Below are positions 1 to 9,123 of a stretch of DNA of 64,000 nucleotides, one piece after another. Positions within the stretch are counted from its first letter, which is position 1, and every line of letters begins with the position of its first letter. A program made the position numbers and the translations under genes. Below the pieces are notes generated by a model. The model ran no database searches and was not told where the DNA came from. It worked only from the letters and a program-made list of their open reading frames with translations. The DNA lies in assembly GCA_017455525.1 (NCBI GenBank), contig JAFTAP010000081.1:1-64000 (forward strand). The letters are read 5' to 3'. The stretch is from Lachnospiraceae bacterium (GTDB lineage: Bacteria; Bacillota; Clostridia; Lachnospirales; Lachnospiraceae).

Positions 1-586
1 CGCTCTGCCGGCCTATGCCCGGCTGGTCATAGTACCGAATCTCTCTTTCCCTCAGGAAATCTGTGCTGTAAATTGCTTCGCACTCGAACGCAAGCCACCT
101 GTATGTCTGTTCGTGATCCGAGAGATCAGGCGAAGCCTTCCGCTCGAATGTCTCCTCCGGCTCCCCTTCCATGTACCATGTCCTGACTGCCTCGTCATGC
201 TCGAAATACCCTACAGGAGCGACCGCCATGTCATTCCCTTCCCTCTCCATGACGAGCCTCAGGAGCGTTTCAAGCGTGCCGCTCATGATGCAGTCCTCGG
301 GTTCAAGGAACATGACATATGGGGCGGAAGCCTTGTCAAGTCCGAGGTTCTTCGCATGTCCCGCACTCCCCATCTGATCCGTCATGATTCTGAACCGCCA
401 CCTACCGTCTGCGTACTCCCTCAGTATCCCCTGAGTGCCATCCGTGGATCCCCTGTCCACTACTATGACCTCAATCCTGTCCATAAACTGCGCCTCTAGG
501 CTATCCATGCATTCTCTGATATACCGTGCGCTGTTCATGGTCGTTATTATCACGGAGACCTTTGCCCCACTGTCATTTCCCGTCAT
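1..586 (-). CDS. Family 2 glycosyltransferase, 3' end cut by window edge
   Basis: The minus-strand frame opens at an ATG (584-586) and stays open to base 1, giving about 195 residues with no stop. The N-terminus reads KVSVIITTMNS and is followed by VIVVDRGSTDGTQGI, the nucleotide-binding start of a GT-A/GT2 fold (usual form VDDGSTDGT; here Arg replaces one Asp). The FLEPEDC segment stands where the metal-binding DxD lies in the family. It probably adds a sugar to a surface glycan at the cytoplasmic membrane face. The start overlaps the end of the upstream recombinase-like gene by 14 bases, so it belongs to the same transcript. The acceptor and donor cannot be told, and the C-terminal part is missing. 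Confidence 0.85.
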   Translation of the reverse strand, partial: MTGNDSGAKVSVIITTMNSARYIRECMDSLEAQFMDRIEVIVVDRGSTDGTQGILREYADGRWRFRIMTDQMGSAGHAKNLGLDKASAPYVMFLEPEDCIMSGTLETLLRLVMEREGNDMAVAPVGYFEHDEAVRTWYMEGEPEETFERKASPDLSDHEQTYRWLAFECEAIYSTDFLREREIRYYDQPGIGRQS

Positions 587-1223
587 TATTCGTTCCTTCT
601 TTCCTGTTCCTGCTCGTTCCGACTATCTCTTCCCGATACTTCATAGCTTTGTAATAGAAGGTGCTCCTGCTCATCCCTAATGCCTCAGCTCCCTCGTTAC
701 ATGTTATCTCCCGCCTAAAAAATTTGCTGCAAATAAGATAAAAATTATCCGATACCGGAGCCGCCTGCTTACCGAATTTCACTCCCCTTGCTTTGGCTGC
801 CTCTATGCCCTGCTTCTGCCGCTCCTTCCGCTTCTGCTTTATATCCTGCTCCAGTCTTGCTCCGAATTCGAGAAACTCCGATGCTATGTCTTCGCCAGTA
901 TCAGTAATATCTTCTTCTCCTAACCGCTCATTAAGCAGTGGCATCAGCAATAGGACCGTCTTGACCCCAATTTCCTTCGTGAACAAATTCCATTCCTGAA
1001 GCATCTCGCCATAAGTTTCTCCAAGGTCACAGAAATCATGAATATAAAGGAAATCTCCTGATTCTAGCTTCTTTTTGAGACGCTTGTATGCCGGTCTCTT
1101 AGACACATCCTTAAGACCCGCATCAGCAAAAATACAGTCCTCTGAAACTCCTAGCCCCCTAAGCTCCGAAACTCTACCTGCTATGTCCTTATCGCCTGAA
1201 TAAATATATCCGTATTTGCTCAT
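573..1223 (-). CDS. Degenerate small serine recombinase (resolvase/invertase-like)
   Basis: 216 residues with resolvase architecture. The N-terminal domain has the RPAYKRLKKKLESGDFLYI region that matches the family's R-x-x-L...GD-x-L block. A long E-helix follows (about residues 110-150), then a small HTH (GAEALGMSRSTFYYKAMKYR, about 185-204). Catalytic positions look lost. The canonical Y-x-R-V-S-T start is replaced by YIYSGDKD, and the D-R-L-G-R segment is replaced by CDLGE. I infer a DNA-binding protein without strand-transfer activity, possibly a regulator. It lies inside the glycan operon, between the tarJ-like gene and a GT2 gene that overlaps its 3' end. A remnant of an old invertase is the alternative. 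Confidence 0.75.
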   Translation of the reverse strand: MSKYGYIYSGDKDIAGRVSELRGLGVSEDCIFADAGLKDVSKRPAYKRLKKKLESGDFLYIHDFCDLGETYGEMLQEWNLFTKEIGVKTVLLLMPLLNERLGEEDITDTGEDIASEFLEFGARLEQDIKQKRKERQKQGIEAAKARGVKFGKQAAPVSDNFYLICSKFFRREITCNEGAEALGMSRSTFYYKAMKYREEIVGTSRNRKEGTNNDGK

Positions 1224-1310
1224 CTCTATTTTTACCCATTTTAATAGGCCTTCGAAGTCTGCTCCGAAAGCCTGAATTGTACTTACCGCCGTATATCTAA
1301 ATCTCTGATT

Positions 1311-2390
1311 TTATATCACCATCATAACCTTGCAATAAGACTCTTTCTTGTCGTGCATGATAGCAAATCCCTTATCAAAATCAGCCAGACTGAATCTATG
1401 GGTGATAAGGCTGCCGGGGTTTATCCTACCCTCATTAAGTCTTTTTATCACATATCCCCAGTCGTCTGTCACAGGACTGTCACTGCCTCTCTGCAGAAAA
1501 GTCGAATTCCAAGTACCCATCACATCCAACTGATTCCTGAGTATCTTCCAGTAAGTATCCCTAGTGAGGTTCATGTCAGAGTACGGATTTCCGACAAGCA
1601 CGACCCGACCGCCCGGAACCGTGCCGTCTATGCCGTAAGACACGCACTCGTTCTTACCCACGCACTCAAAGTAGACATCCGCTCCGCCCACGGTTTCCTG
1701 TATCCATCGCGCCGCATCATCCGAACGGCTGTCGCAGAAACTATCCACAGGTATGCCTAAATCAGTAACCTTATCCCTCTGGGAGTCCTTATTACCGATG
1801 ACGTATACCTTCCTAAAACCCCTGTCAACCAGGAACATAGTAAGCAGCAGCCCTATAGTTCCCAGTCCGCATACGACTATCCTCGCATCAGCCGAAGCAA
1901 CCGAGGTCACACCGACTGCTCCTATGCCCCTATGCATCGCATGCACAGCAACCGCCATGGGCTCAAGCATAGCCGCCTCCTCGAATGACACGCCGTCAGG
2001 AAGTTCTATCAGATTCGCTACGGGTACATTCACGTACTCCGCAAACGCCCCATCCCGCCTGGATCCTATGTAATCATAGTCCCTGCACATCTCAGGATGC
2101 CCGCTCATGCACGGCTTACAATCTCCGCACGGTATCAGCGGATACACCCCCACGCGCCTTCCCATCCAGTATGGGTTTGCGTCCTTTCCCACGGCATTAA
2201 CCACGCCTGAGAACTCATGCCCCGGCACTATCGGCATCCTATGCGCCCCGGTCTCATATATGCGCGGTATATCCGACCCGCATATACCGGCAGCTTTTAC
2301 TTGGACTCGAACCTCGCCCGGTCCAAGCAGCGGCATCTCTATATCCTCAAAACGTATATCATCCACTCCATGCAGTACCCAAGCCCTCAT
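1311..2390 (-). CDS. Zinc-dependent medium-chain alcohol dehydrogenase (TarJ-like)
   Basis: 359 residues of the MDR family. GICGSD (catalytic Zn cysteine) and GHEFSGVV (Zn histidine) are near residues 36-62. A structural-zinc cluster CGDCKPCMSGHPEMC is near 93-107, and a VVCGLGTIGLLL Rossmann motif is near 172-183. Its start overlaps the stop of the cytidylyltransferase gene by 4 bases (ATGA), so the two are translationally coupled. The pair resembles TarJ/TarI, which reduce ribulose 5-phosphate to ribitol 5-phosphate and activate it as CDP-ribitol. By sequence alone a galactitol- or sorbitol-phosphate dehydrogenase is equally possible; the neighbour is what favours a CDP-polyol precursor. 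Confidence 0.85.
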   Translation of the reverse strand: MRAWVLHGVDDIRFEDIEMPLLGPGEVRVQVKAAGICGSDIPRIYETGAHRMPIVPGHEFSGVVNAVGKDANPYWMGRRVGVYPLIPCGDCKPCMSGHPEMCRDYDYIGSRRDGAFAEYVNVPVANLIELPDGVSFEEAAMLEPMAVAVHAMHRGIGAVGVTSVASADARIVVCGLGTIGLLLTMFLVDRGFRKVYVIGNKDSQRDKVTDLGIPVDSFCDSRSDDAARWIQETVGGADVYFECVGKNECVSYGIDGTVPGGRVVLVGNPYSDMNLTRDTYWKILRNQLDVMGTWNSTFLQRGSDSPVTDDWGYVIKRLNEGRINPGSLITHRFSLADFDKGFAIMHDKKESYCKVMMVI

Positions 2391-3121
2391 TCTCTTCCCT
2401 CCATAAGCTCCCGAAACCGCTCCATGTCCACATCAGTCGTTATCTTGAAGTTCCCCTCGTCACCGGGGATCATCACTATGTCCATACCGACCATGACAGC
2501 AGGCTCCGACGCCCCGTTGACCTTAAGTATCTTGTCCGGCATAAGCCTCCTCACCGCCTCGTAATACGGCTTAAAATAAAAAAGCTCCGGGGCCTGCCCG
2601 GCGAAAACCCTGCTCCTGTCAAGAAGCCCCGATACCGATCTCCCGTCATCGCTCATATAGACCGTATCCTTCATAGGGAGCACCGGCATCACCCCGTCAT
2701 GACCTGGAAGTGCAGCATAGCACTCCTCGATCATCCTCCCGCTAAGCATAGGTCTCGCTGCATCATGAATAAGTACGGTATCGTCATCGCCTGTCTCCAT
2801 GCCCGAATTCTTTAGTTCATCTATAATGCCCTGCATGCCATTGAGTATGGACTCCTGCCTCACTCTCCCAGGATCAGCAAAGCCACATATCTTATCTGCA
2901 TCAACCCCAGCTTCCCTGACATCCGAAAGAATAGACTCCCTCCACTCATGCTCCGCGACTATATAGACAGCATCAGCACAGTCCGATCTCATCAGGGATT
3001 CGAGCGCAAAAGTCACAATCATCCGTTCTCCAACACAGACATACTGCTTAGGTATGTCAGAACTTATTCTTGTCCCAATTCCCCCAGATAATAAAATAGC
3101 GAAGTTCATAATCCTACCCAT
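2387..3121 (-). CDS. tarI: IspD/TarI-family cytidylyltransferase
   Basis: 244 residues. LLSGGIGTRISSDIPKQY at the N-terminus is the CTP-binding signature of IspD/TarI enzymes, and HDAARP near residue 127 is the second conserved block. It probably joins CMP to a polyol phosphate (ribitol 5-phosphate in TarI). Because its partner is a reductase and not an isoprenoid gene, a TarI role is preferred to IspD. The start is ambiguous: ATG 3121 has a GAGGA site about 9 bases upstream. ATG 3109 (MNFAILLSGG) fits the family length better and overlaps the stop of a tiny upstream frame as ATGA. Confidence 0.8.
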   Translation of the reverse strand: MGRIMNFAILLSGGIGTRISSDIPKQYVCVGERMIVTFALESLMRSDCADAVYIVAEHEWRESILSDVREAGVDADKICGFADPGRVRQESILNGMQGIIDELKNSGMETGDDDTVLIHDAARPMLSGRMIEECYAALPGHDGVMPVLPMKDTVYMSDDGRSVSGLLDRSRVFAGQAPELFYFKPYYEAVRRLMPDKILKVNGASEPAVMVGMDIVMIPGDEGNFKITTDVDMERFRELMEGRE

Positions 3122-3189
3122 CTATATAATTCCTCGTTCACCTCGGAATTATATGACCATACGAAGTCATCAAGAAGTTCTTTGTTCAT
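3106..3189 (-). pseudogene. Short 27-codon remnant ahead of the cytidylyltransferase
   Basis: A frame of 27 residues (MNKELLDDFVWSYNSEVNEE...) ends in TGA that overlaps the second ATG of the cytidylyltransferase gene (ATGA). There is no convincing ribosome site before its ATG. I read it as the 3' end of a larger coupled gene that was lost when the AT-rich island at 3.2-10.3 kb was inserted. It may also be chance. Confidence 0.25.
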
Positions 3190-3251
3190 TGCAAATTATG
3201 TTTTCCGTTGAAAGTAAATATTTACCGGTTTTTTTATTTCCAATGATAGTC

Positions 3252-4367
3252 TCAAGCACCTTTGACATACATGGGTCTTAAAGGACAGTCTGACTGCTCT
3301 ACAACGGGCTTTGCCCGATACTTCTTTGCCTGCAGGTGCTTTTCCAATAGCTCGCAATCATATTCCGCTCTGGGACCAACCGTCACTTTCTTTATAAGAT
3401 TATGAAAGCCTGCTTTATTATTTGAAAACAGTTTATCCCAATCAAGCTTCCATACTTCTTTGATTGCTCTGCTGCTCTCAAATTGTTCTATTTGATGCGA
3501 TAACTTGCGATCATAGACTTCCCCTGTTATTAGTCTTATCTCCTGTTCTGCGTCAAAAGAAATGTGCTTGTGCGAAATGCATTCCGTATAGTAGTCTCTT
3601 AGCAGATCATCCAGATTTCTACCATTAAGACATTTTCCCGTTCTTAAATATCCTATTAGCTCCTTATAGAAGTTATCATCTCTAAATTTTTTACTGTACT
3701 CAACCTTCTCTAAGCGCAAATATTTAAGGTTATTACATATCCTATCCAACTCGCTTTTGCTAAATCCAATGCACACGCCATATCCATTATCACCATATCT
3801 CTCCCATTGTGCTGCATCATCGTTCTTTTCCGAGAAAGAAATAAGATACGCCGGGTAGTCGAATTTATTATCAAAAGTCGAATAAAACCGTCTCTGCCTT
3901 GTTGCGACTCCTCTGTCGCCAGCAAGCAGATTCTCAAAATAGCCCTGTGTCACATTCCTAAAATATTTTCGTTCTCTAATATCATTCATATAATCAGAGT
4001 TCATAAGGTATATAGTATTATGCTCCAAAATAGAAAGACATGTTTCGAGGCTCGTATAATGATATAAAAGGGTCGTCTCCTTCTCAAGCAATATGAACTC
4101 GCCGCTCCCCTCTCCGTCGCGCCTAAAAGAGAATTTCACTTCAAGCCCATAGTCCCTGCATATTTTCTGGAGCTGTGAGTCGTATTTAGCAATGAATTTT
4201 GCTATCATTAGATGGTCAGATTTGAGAAGCTTCTTCCACCACGTATCTTCGCAAAGTATATCGGATAGTTTTCTTTGCGATCTCACCCATCCTTCTTTCA
4301 TATTCTGCACTTGCATGTATGCCCGTACAGCCAATCCATAATATTTTTCATCTCTCATATCATCCAT
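3252..4367 (-). CDS. DUF2971 domain protein
   Basis: 371 residues. The block from about residue 100 reads LYHYTSLETCLSILE, then NSDYMNDIRE, then ISFSEKNDDAAQWERYGDNGYGVCIGF. This succession (HYTS, ND-x-x-E, S-F-S...W-x-x-Y) is the DUF2971 signature. The N-terminal 90 residues are helical and unassigned. The biochemical function is unknown; such proteins are common in accessory and defence-type islands. The ATG has a GAGGG site 6 bases upstream. Its AT-richness, and its place in a block with no glycan enzymes, suggest acquired DNA. Confidence 0.75.
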   Translation of the reverse strand: MDDMRDEKYYGLAVRAYMQVQNMKEGWVRSQRKLSDILCEDTWWKKLLKSDHLMIAKFIAKYDSQLQKICRDYGLEVKFSFRRDGEGSGEFILLEKETTLLYHYTSLETCLSILEHNTIYLMNSDYMNDIRERKYFRNVTQGYFENLLAGDRGVATRQRRFYSTFDNKFDYPAYLISFSEKNDDAAQWERYGDNGYGVCIGFSKSELDRICNNLKYLRLEKVEYSKKFRDDNFYKELIGYLRTGKCLNGRNLDDLLRDYYTECISHKHISFDAEQEIRLITGEVYDRKLSHQIEQFESSRAIKEVWKLDWDKLFSNNKAGFHNLIKKVTVGPRAEYDCELLEKHLQAKKYRAKPVVEQSDCPLRPMYVKGA

Positions 4368-4476
4368 ATAGCGCCCTCATTGCTATTACCTATTTGGGAA
4401 AAGCTGATAATTGTTTAATATGCATACTGTATCAATCGCATGACATTTTTGGCAAATTTACTTCTGTACAGATTTA

Positions 4477-5250
4477 TTATCGTTTATATTTATAATTAGA
4501 CAGATCAGTTTGGCATAGCCTCTCAACCTTATTCTTCATACATTCGAAGTCATTCAACAGAAGCTCCCTTTCATCGGCAACAAAATCAGATTTAATAGCA
4601 TCAATCATACATTTAAGTTTTTTTACTATTTCCATAGAATCATATATGACAGTAGTTAGTATGTAGGGATTTATTTTTTTATCAAAAAAATTAGAGGTGT
4701 TGGAAGTATCCGTGCTTCGAATCAAATGACTATTCTTTTCTTTGGCTTTTCCAATTATTTCCATCTCTAAAAACCTTATGACCTCACTGAATTCACACAT
4801 TGCAACAAGAATATTCAGTTTTGCACATGTACTGTCATTATTGAATTCAGAACTAGCAATGTTTAATTCATCATTAATCTCAGCCACCTTACGGATGATA
4901 TTCTTATTAAAGTCTGTCGCAATCTCTTCATTTGTTCTCTCAGTAGCGAATACTGAAAATTTCCAACGTCGCAAAATCCAATTCTTAATATAGAAACCAT
5001 AAAGAAGAAAAAACAATATAGACATACCAATAAAAGCAATTATCGAAAATACTATACTATGCTCATCTTTTCCAATTAAAGAAGTAATCGCATCGGAAAT
5101 AATAGCAATAACTACGGCAGATCCAATATCCAATATTCTTTCCGATAGAGCATTCGATATATCTTTCTCCTCGCGTCTACTCCTTTCGCGCATCTCCTCA
5201 AGCAAGGACGTAATCCTTTCATTCTGCGTATTTCTTATAAGTCGTTCCAT
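4477..5250 (-). CDS. Two-helix membrane protein of unknown function
   Basis: 257 residues, not recognised. Residues about 1-35 are charged and helical (ERSRREEKDIS). A first hydrophobic segment, GSAVVIAIISDAITSLIG, lies near 43-60 and a second, SIVFSIIAFIGMSILFFLLY, near 65-84. The rest is a long soluble helical domain rich in E, N and K. The start has GAGGAG 7 bases upstream, partly formed by the last codons of the previous gene, so the two are co-translated. A two-helix protein coupled to a small cytosolic partner recalls the organisation of phage-defence or toxin effector pairs, but no family motif supports that. Confidence 0.6.
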   Translation of the reverse strand: MERLIRNTQNERITSLLEEMRERSRREEKDISNALSERILDIGSAVVIAIISDAITSLIGKDEHSIVFSIIAFIGMSILFFLLYGFYIKNWILRRWKFSVFATERTNEEIATDFNKNIIRKVAEINDELNIASSEFNNDSTCAKLNILVAMCEFSEVIRFLEMEIIGKAKEKNSHLIRSTDTSNTSNFFDKKINPYILTTVIYDSMEIVKKLKCMIDAIKSDFVADERELLLNDFECMKNKVERLCQTDLSNYKYKR

Positions 5251-5253
5251 GCT

Positions 5254-5874
5254 TTATCTCCTCTTAATTCTGTCTGAAATATAAACCCTCTCTATATCCC
5301 TTACATCCCTAGGTATATCAGTCTTTGTAAAAGCTCGCAAAGGAAAACACGCAGAACATATATCATAAAATGTATAATCGGTCTTATTACTTCTCTCCAT
5401 CCATTCATGCATAATATCATACGTGCCACAGAAAGCATCAAACATCTTAGAGTACCTATCATCCGTTAAAAAACGTTCAGATTTATAGACAGAGTTCAAT
5501 AATCTTCCCTGCATAGCAAACTCATCATATGTCTCATCAATTCCATATCCTGAGACAAATGAAATCAGAGACTTCAGTTCTTTATCTTCTACATTTGCTT
5601 TAGATTCATAGATTAGATTGTATAAACCCATAAGTATTATCAGGCACTTATATGGTAGTTTATGACGTATTCTGAGAATCCTCTGTATCTGCTTTTTCGA
5701 GATACTTACCTCAAAATCCGTCCTGCATTTCCTTATAATCATTTCTTCTAATTGGCATTTTGTACATTCGTATTCCCCGCACAAGAACTCGAAAATTCTT
5801 TCTAATTTTATGTTTTTCCCACGCTTAGACTTATATCCATATATGGGTATATCCGTATCAGTTCCTTTTTCCAT
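5254..5874 (-). CDS. Unknown 206-residue protein coupled to the two-helix membrane protein
   Basis: Not recognised. The start is set at ATG 5874 (MEKGTDTDIPIYGYK), because GGAGG lies 6 bases upstream of it. A longer reading from GTG 5895 has no ribosome site. The protein is charged and mainly helical, with a CTKC pair near residue 40 and SKKQIQRILRIRHKLPYKCLI near 70-90 that could be a helix-turn-helix-like or RNA-binding segment. It ends 3 bases before the membrane protein gene. The pair is probably one functional unit within the accessory island. Confidence 0.55.
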   Translation of the reverse strand: MEKGTDTDIPIYGYKSKRGKNIKLERIFEFLCGEYECTKCQLEEMIIRKCRTDFEVSISKKQIQRILRIRHKLPYKCLIILMGLYNLIYESKANVEDKELKSLISFVSGYGIDETYDEFAMQGRLLNSVYKSERFLTDDRYSKMFDAFCGTYDIMHEWMERSNKTDYTFYDICSACFPLRAFTKTDIPRDVRDIERVYISDRIKRR

Positions 5875-6028
5875 AAATGTCCTCCATTCCGCCACATCAA
5901 GCCTTATATTATAATTTATCTAGTTCATCCGTATCTTTTCTCACTATTGCTACTTTTTCATTTCCGTTTTTCATTTCATGCTTCTGACTTAATCGAAGCT
6001 TTGTGCTTTCTGCAAATTTTATTAGCAA

Positions 6029-7120
6029 TTAGACAAGCAGCTTGCATCCCACATGCGCTTCATTCAGCCTATCGGCATTCTTCATGAAATATAACGTTTC
6101 AAGTGTCTCGCCTATATATCCAATATAGCGGTCACTCCTGTCGCTCCCCTTGGGCTCCGACAGTTCCTCCGTCCTCAAAAGTATCGGGAACAGCCATTCG
6201 CAGTATTCACGCAACACCCTTTTCCTCGCCAGAATCACATTGTAGTTATACAGATATTTCTGCTCTAGAATCTTGGGAAAAGCGTCAAAATACTCCGGCT
6301 GTATCTCTTTCAGTGCCGTCAATAGCGCTCTCCAGTCCGCTTCCTTAAGATACCTCTCGTGATGAGCATGGATATTGGGTTCGTAAGGCAAGGGGTAAGG
6401 AAGTACCGCATCCACATCATTGTCCACAAGCCTAAGCAAGTCATCATCAGATAAGCCAAGCACCCGCCTGTATTGCACCAACCCGTAATATTGCCCGTCA
6501 TCCCCATCCGATACGCCCTCAGACATCAGCTTGCTCTTCCATATCAGGTAAAGCCCCGTGAGTTCCGAATAATTGCCATTCCTTTCTGATATATTGTCGC
6601 CCATGTCATCCGTAAGACCGGCTATCCTTGTGTCCGTGCCCGCCGCTCCGACCTGCAATGGGAATATGTAATCGGGCAGCTTCATGTCCTGTCTGAGCGG
6701 TCTGTCCTTATGCGACTTAGCCATATACATACGGACGAAAGGAGTGCTGCATCCGACGGGCAATGTGGGCAACGGCAGGAACCACCCAAGCCTCGCATGA
6801 TAGAGCTTCACAAGCTCTGACCACCGTTCGGAATCAAGCCTGACATGGTGCCTGAAGCCATGACTCTCCAGTGTCTCCTCGATCTCCGCCTGCACGTTCT
6901 CCGGCGTGGCGATTAGCACTTCCGTATTGTCCCTCTCCTCCGCGGATACCCCCTCGCTGTAAGAAGCAATCTCCCTTACCGGTATGCCACCTAGCATAGG
7001 GGCATTCCCGCCCATTTCCGTAACAAGGAAGCATTTGACCGCCCTCTTAGGATATAAACTTTTCAATGCCTCATAAGCGCCAAGGGCATAGCCTTGTGCG
7101 CCGTAAATGACTAATTGCAT
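6029..7120 (-). CDS. DUF4422 glycosyltransferase-like protein with N-terminal YGAG module
   Basis: ATG 7120 is chosen because GGAG precedes it by 6 bases; the frame also extends to GTG 7159. Residues 1-110 form a Rossmann-like module beginning MQLVIYGAQGYALGAYEALK. From about residue 130 the DUF4422 pattern appears: NYSELTGLYLIWKSK, then QYYGLVQYRR, then HERYLKEADW, then IGYIGETLETLYF. DUF4422 proteins occur almost only in capsule and exopolysaccharide clusters and are thought to be glycosyltransferases, and this is its likely role. The usual acidic and YRR residues are present. It resumes the glycan operon after the accessory island. Confidence 0.8.
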   Translation of the reverse strand: MQLVIYGAQGYALGAYEALKSLYPKRAVKCFLVTEMGGNAPMLGGIPVREIASYSEGVSAEERDNTEVLIATPENVQAEIEETLESHGFRHHVRLDSERWSELVKLYHARLGWFLPLPTLPVGCSTPFVRMYMAKSHKDRPLRQDMKLPDYIFPLQVGAAGTDTRIAGLTDDMGDNISERNGNYSELTGLYLIWKSKLMSEGVSDGDDGQYYGLVQYRRVLGLSDDDLLRLVDNDVDAVLPYPLPYEPNIHAHHERYLKEADWRALLTALKEIQPEYFDAFPKILEQKYLYNYNVILARKRVLREYCEWLFPILLRTEELSEPKGSDRSDRYIGYIGETLETLYFMKNADRLNEAHVGCKLLV

Positions 7121-7359
7121 ATCTTCTCCAAAATTAGTAAATAATATACGCTCTTTCACGCTAGAGCCTTATCCTTAAGCATTTTCTTTATTATAGATTT
7201 TACCTAAGAAAGCTCATGGCATCCTATAATCCATCATTTGTCATTACGGGGAATATCCTTGATGAAATGACAACAACAAGAATATACTTTAGTATACGTC
7301 CTACTACCGAATGCTGTTCTCAATATAAGAATATCCATCTTCCGTATAAATTTACAAAT

Positions 7360-9120
7360 TCAGCCACCGTTTATCATATAAGCATCTATTTTACTTATAT
7401 CCATTTTATGCGAATCAAATGAAATAATATTCGTGTGTAATTCCCCAATAGCTCTTGGTGGCAATTCATTCGATTGTTCCAATTTAATTACTAAGTAGCT
7501 TGAATCTATATAATAATCACATGAATAGTATATCCCTGTTAATAAATAGATTGCTGATATAATCATATCTACGCAAATCTTATATTTTGCAGAAATAATC
7601 TCATTTCTCAATTTATAAATACTTATAAATAAAGTAGTCTCCTTTTCGCTAAAAGAAATCTTTCCTAGATAATGTTGGGATATAAACCTAAGACACTTTT
7701 TTGCAGACAGCTCGTATCTTTCGTGAATATTTAGGGCATTAAGACCTCTTACTGCTACCCATATATAATACAAATCTTCTTTCGTAAAATCCTTGTTACA
7801 AATTGGAAAATTATCACCTCCAAGTTCTATGTAATCTTCATTCCCAGACAATATGCCCTTTTCTAAGCAGTTGTCGTACATTTCAGTATGAGGTATAGGG
7901 TAAAGAGGATTAATAGCAAGAATTGGTATCTTCAAGCTTATTAATAATGATATTTCATTTATTATTTCTGAAAACGTCTGATCGGGAAATCCAATTATCA
8001 AAGAAACTCCAGCCTCTATCCCTGAATCATTAGCCAATCTTACTGCTCGCATCGCTTCATTCAAGGAAGTATGATTTTTCCCAATTTCGAATAATCTTCT
8101 TTGCGATATAGTTTCTAACCCAAAAAATAATTTTTTCACACCCGCCAATTCAAAAAGCTTAATGGTACTTTTATCTATATTACAAGAAATGATGCCATTT
8201 GGAAGATAAAACTCTGCTTTTATTTTGCGATTAAGAATCTCACTAAAAATATCTTTTGCTCTATTTATATCCAGACTGAAATTATCATCTTCAATATTAA
8301 AGCGATTTACACCCATTTTATAATAATTCTCTATTTCATCAACTACATTCATCTTTGATCTATCACGAAACTCCTTGCCCATACTTAAATTTACAGAACA
8401 GAAGTTACAATCATAGGGGCATCCTCTGCTTGTAATGATAGATACTGACTCATAATCAAATATATTTATCAGATCAAAGGCTGGTTTTATATCATCCAAG
8501 TCCTTGATTCTCATAACCTCCTCATTACAAAATATTCCTCTCCCAGATATGGTTGTCTTATTATGGAGCTCACTACTCCTATACACTATCCCCGGAATAT
8601 CATTTGGGCTACAGTTTTCCTTTATCCTATCCAATAAAAGCGGAAAGGCTATTTCACCTTCATATCTTATTGCATAATCAATAGCTTCATTATCCATAAC
8701 ATGTTCATACATTGATGTCACATGTGCACCGCCTGCTATAATAGTTATATAAGGGAACATATTTTTAATTCGCCTAGCCAGCATATACGCAGTATCATAA
8801 AAACATGAGAACATGATACTAATTCCAATGCAATCCGGATTATATATGGATATATAATTACAAATATCATCTATCCGACTTCCATAATGTATATACTCGC
8901 TGAAAATCGGGTTTTTATTTAATTTATCATGCTGGATTTTGCTCATCTCCTTTTTCTCAATAACATATGGAGTGTTCTTGTAAATCAGCGAATCCAAGAT
9001 TTCTACATCATAATCCTTCCTTCTGCAAGCTTCCGCAATATATAGAAGCCCTATAGGATAATGTCTCTCATTAGTATGAAAAAAACCTTCCTGTGGAGGT
9101 CTTATTAGCAGGACTCTCAT
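7360..9120 (-). CDS. B12-binding-domain radical SAM protein
   Basis: 586 residues. Residues 1-190 are a cobalamin-binding-type Rossmann domain (VLLIRPPQEG; PDCIGISIMF; ITIIAGGAHVT; DYAIRYEGE). Residues about 225-450 are a radical-SAM barrel with CPYDCNFC (CxxxCxxC), SRG upstream and IIGFPDQT later. The DxHxxG cobalamin-ligand motif is not visible, as in many members. The last 150 residues are unassigned. It is likely a methyl- or carbon-chain-modifying enzyme, substrate unknown. It lies 3 bases after a membrane-anchored Nudix-like gene, so the two probably act together. Base composition is distinctly AT-richer than the glycan genes on both sides. Confidence 0.85.
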   Translation of the reverse strand: MRVLLIRPPQEGFFHTNERHYPIGLLYIAEACRRKDYDVEILDSLIYKNTPYVIEKKEMSKIQHDKLNKNPIFSEYIHYGSRIDDICNYISIYNPDCIGISIMFSCFYDTAYMLARRIKNMFPYITIIAGGAHVTSMYEHVMDNEAIDYAIRYEGEIAFPLLLDRIKENCSPNDIPGIVYRSSELHNKTTISGRGIFCNEEVMRIKDLDDIKPAFDLINIFDYESVSIITSRGCPYDCNFCSVNLSMGKEFRDRSKMNVVDEIENYYKMGVNRFNIEDDNFSLDINRAKDIFSEILNRKIKAEFYLPNGIISCNIDKSTIKLFELAGVKKLFFGLETISQRRLFEIGKNHTSLNEAMRAVRLANDSGIEAGVSLIIGFPDQTFSEIINEISLLISLKIPILAINPLYPIPHTEMYDNCLEKGILSGNEDYIELGGDNFPICNKDFTKEDLYYIWVAVRGLNALNIHERYELSAKKCLRFISQHYLGKISFSEKETTLFISIYKLRNEIISAKYKICVDMIISAIYLLTGIYYSCDYYIDSSYLVIKLEQSNELPPRAIGELHTNIISFDSHKMDISKIDAYMINGG

Positions 9121-9123
9121 CTT

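Noticed and set aside
113..499. Forward open frame of 128 codons opposite the first GT2 gene
   Set aside because: It is a codon-aligned antisense shadow; the minus frame has clear GT2 motifs.
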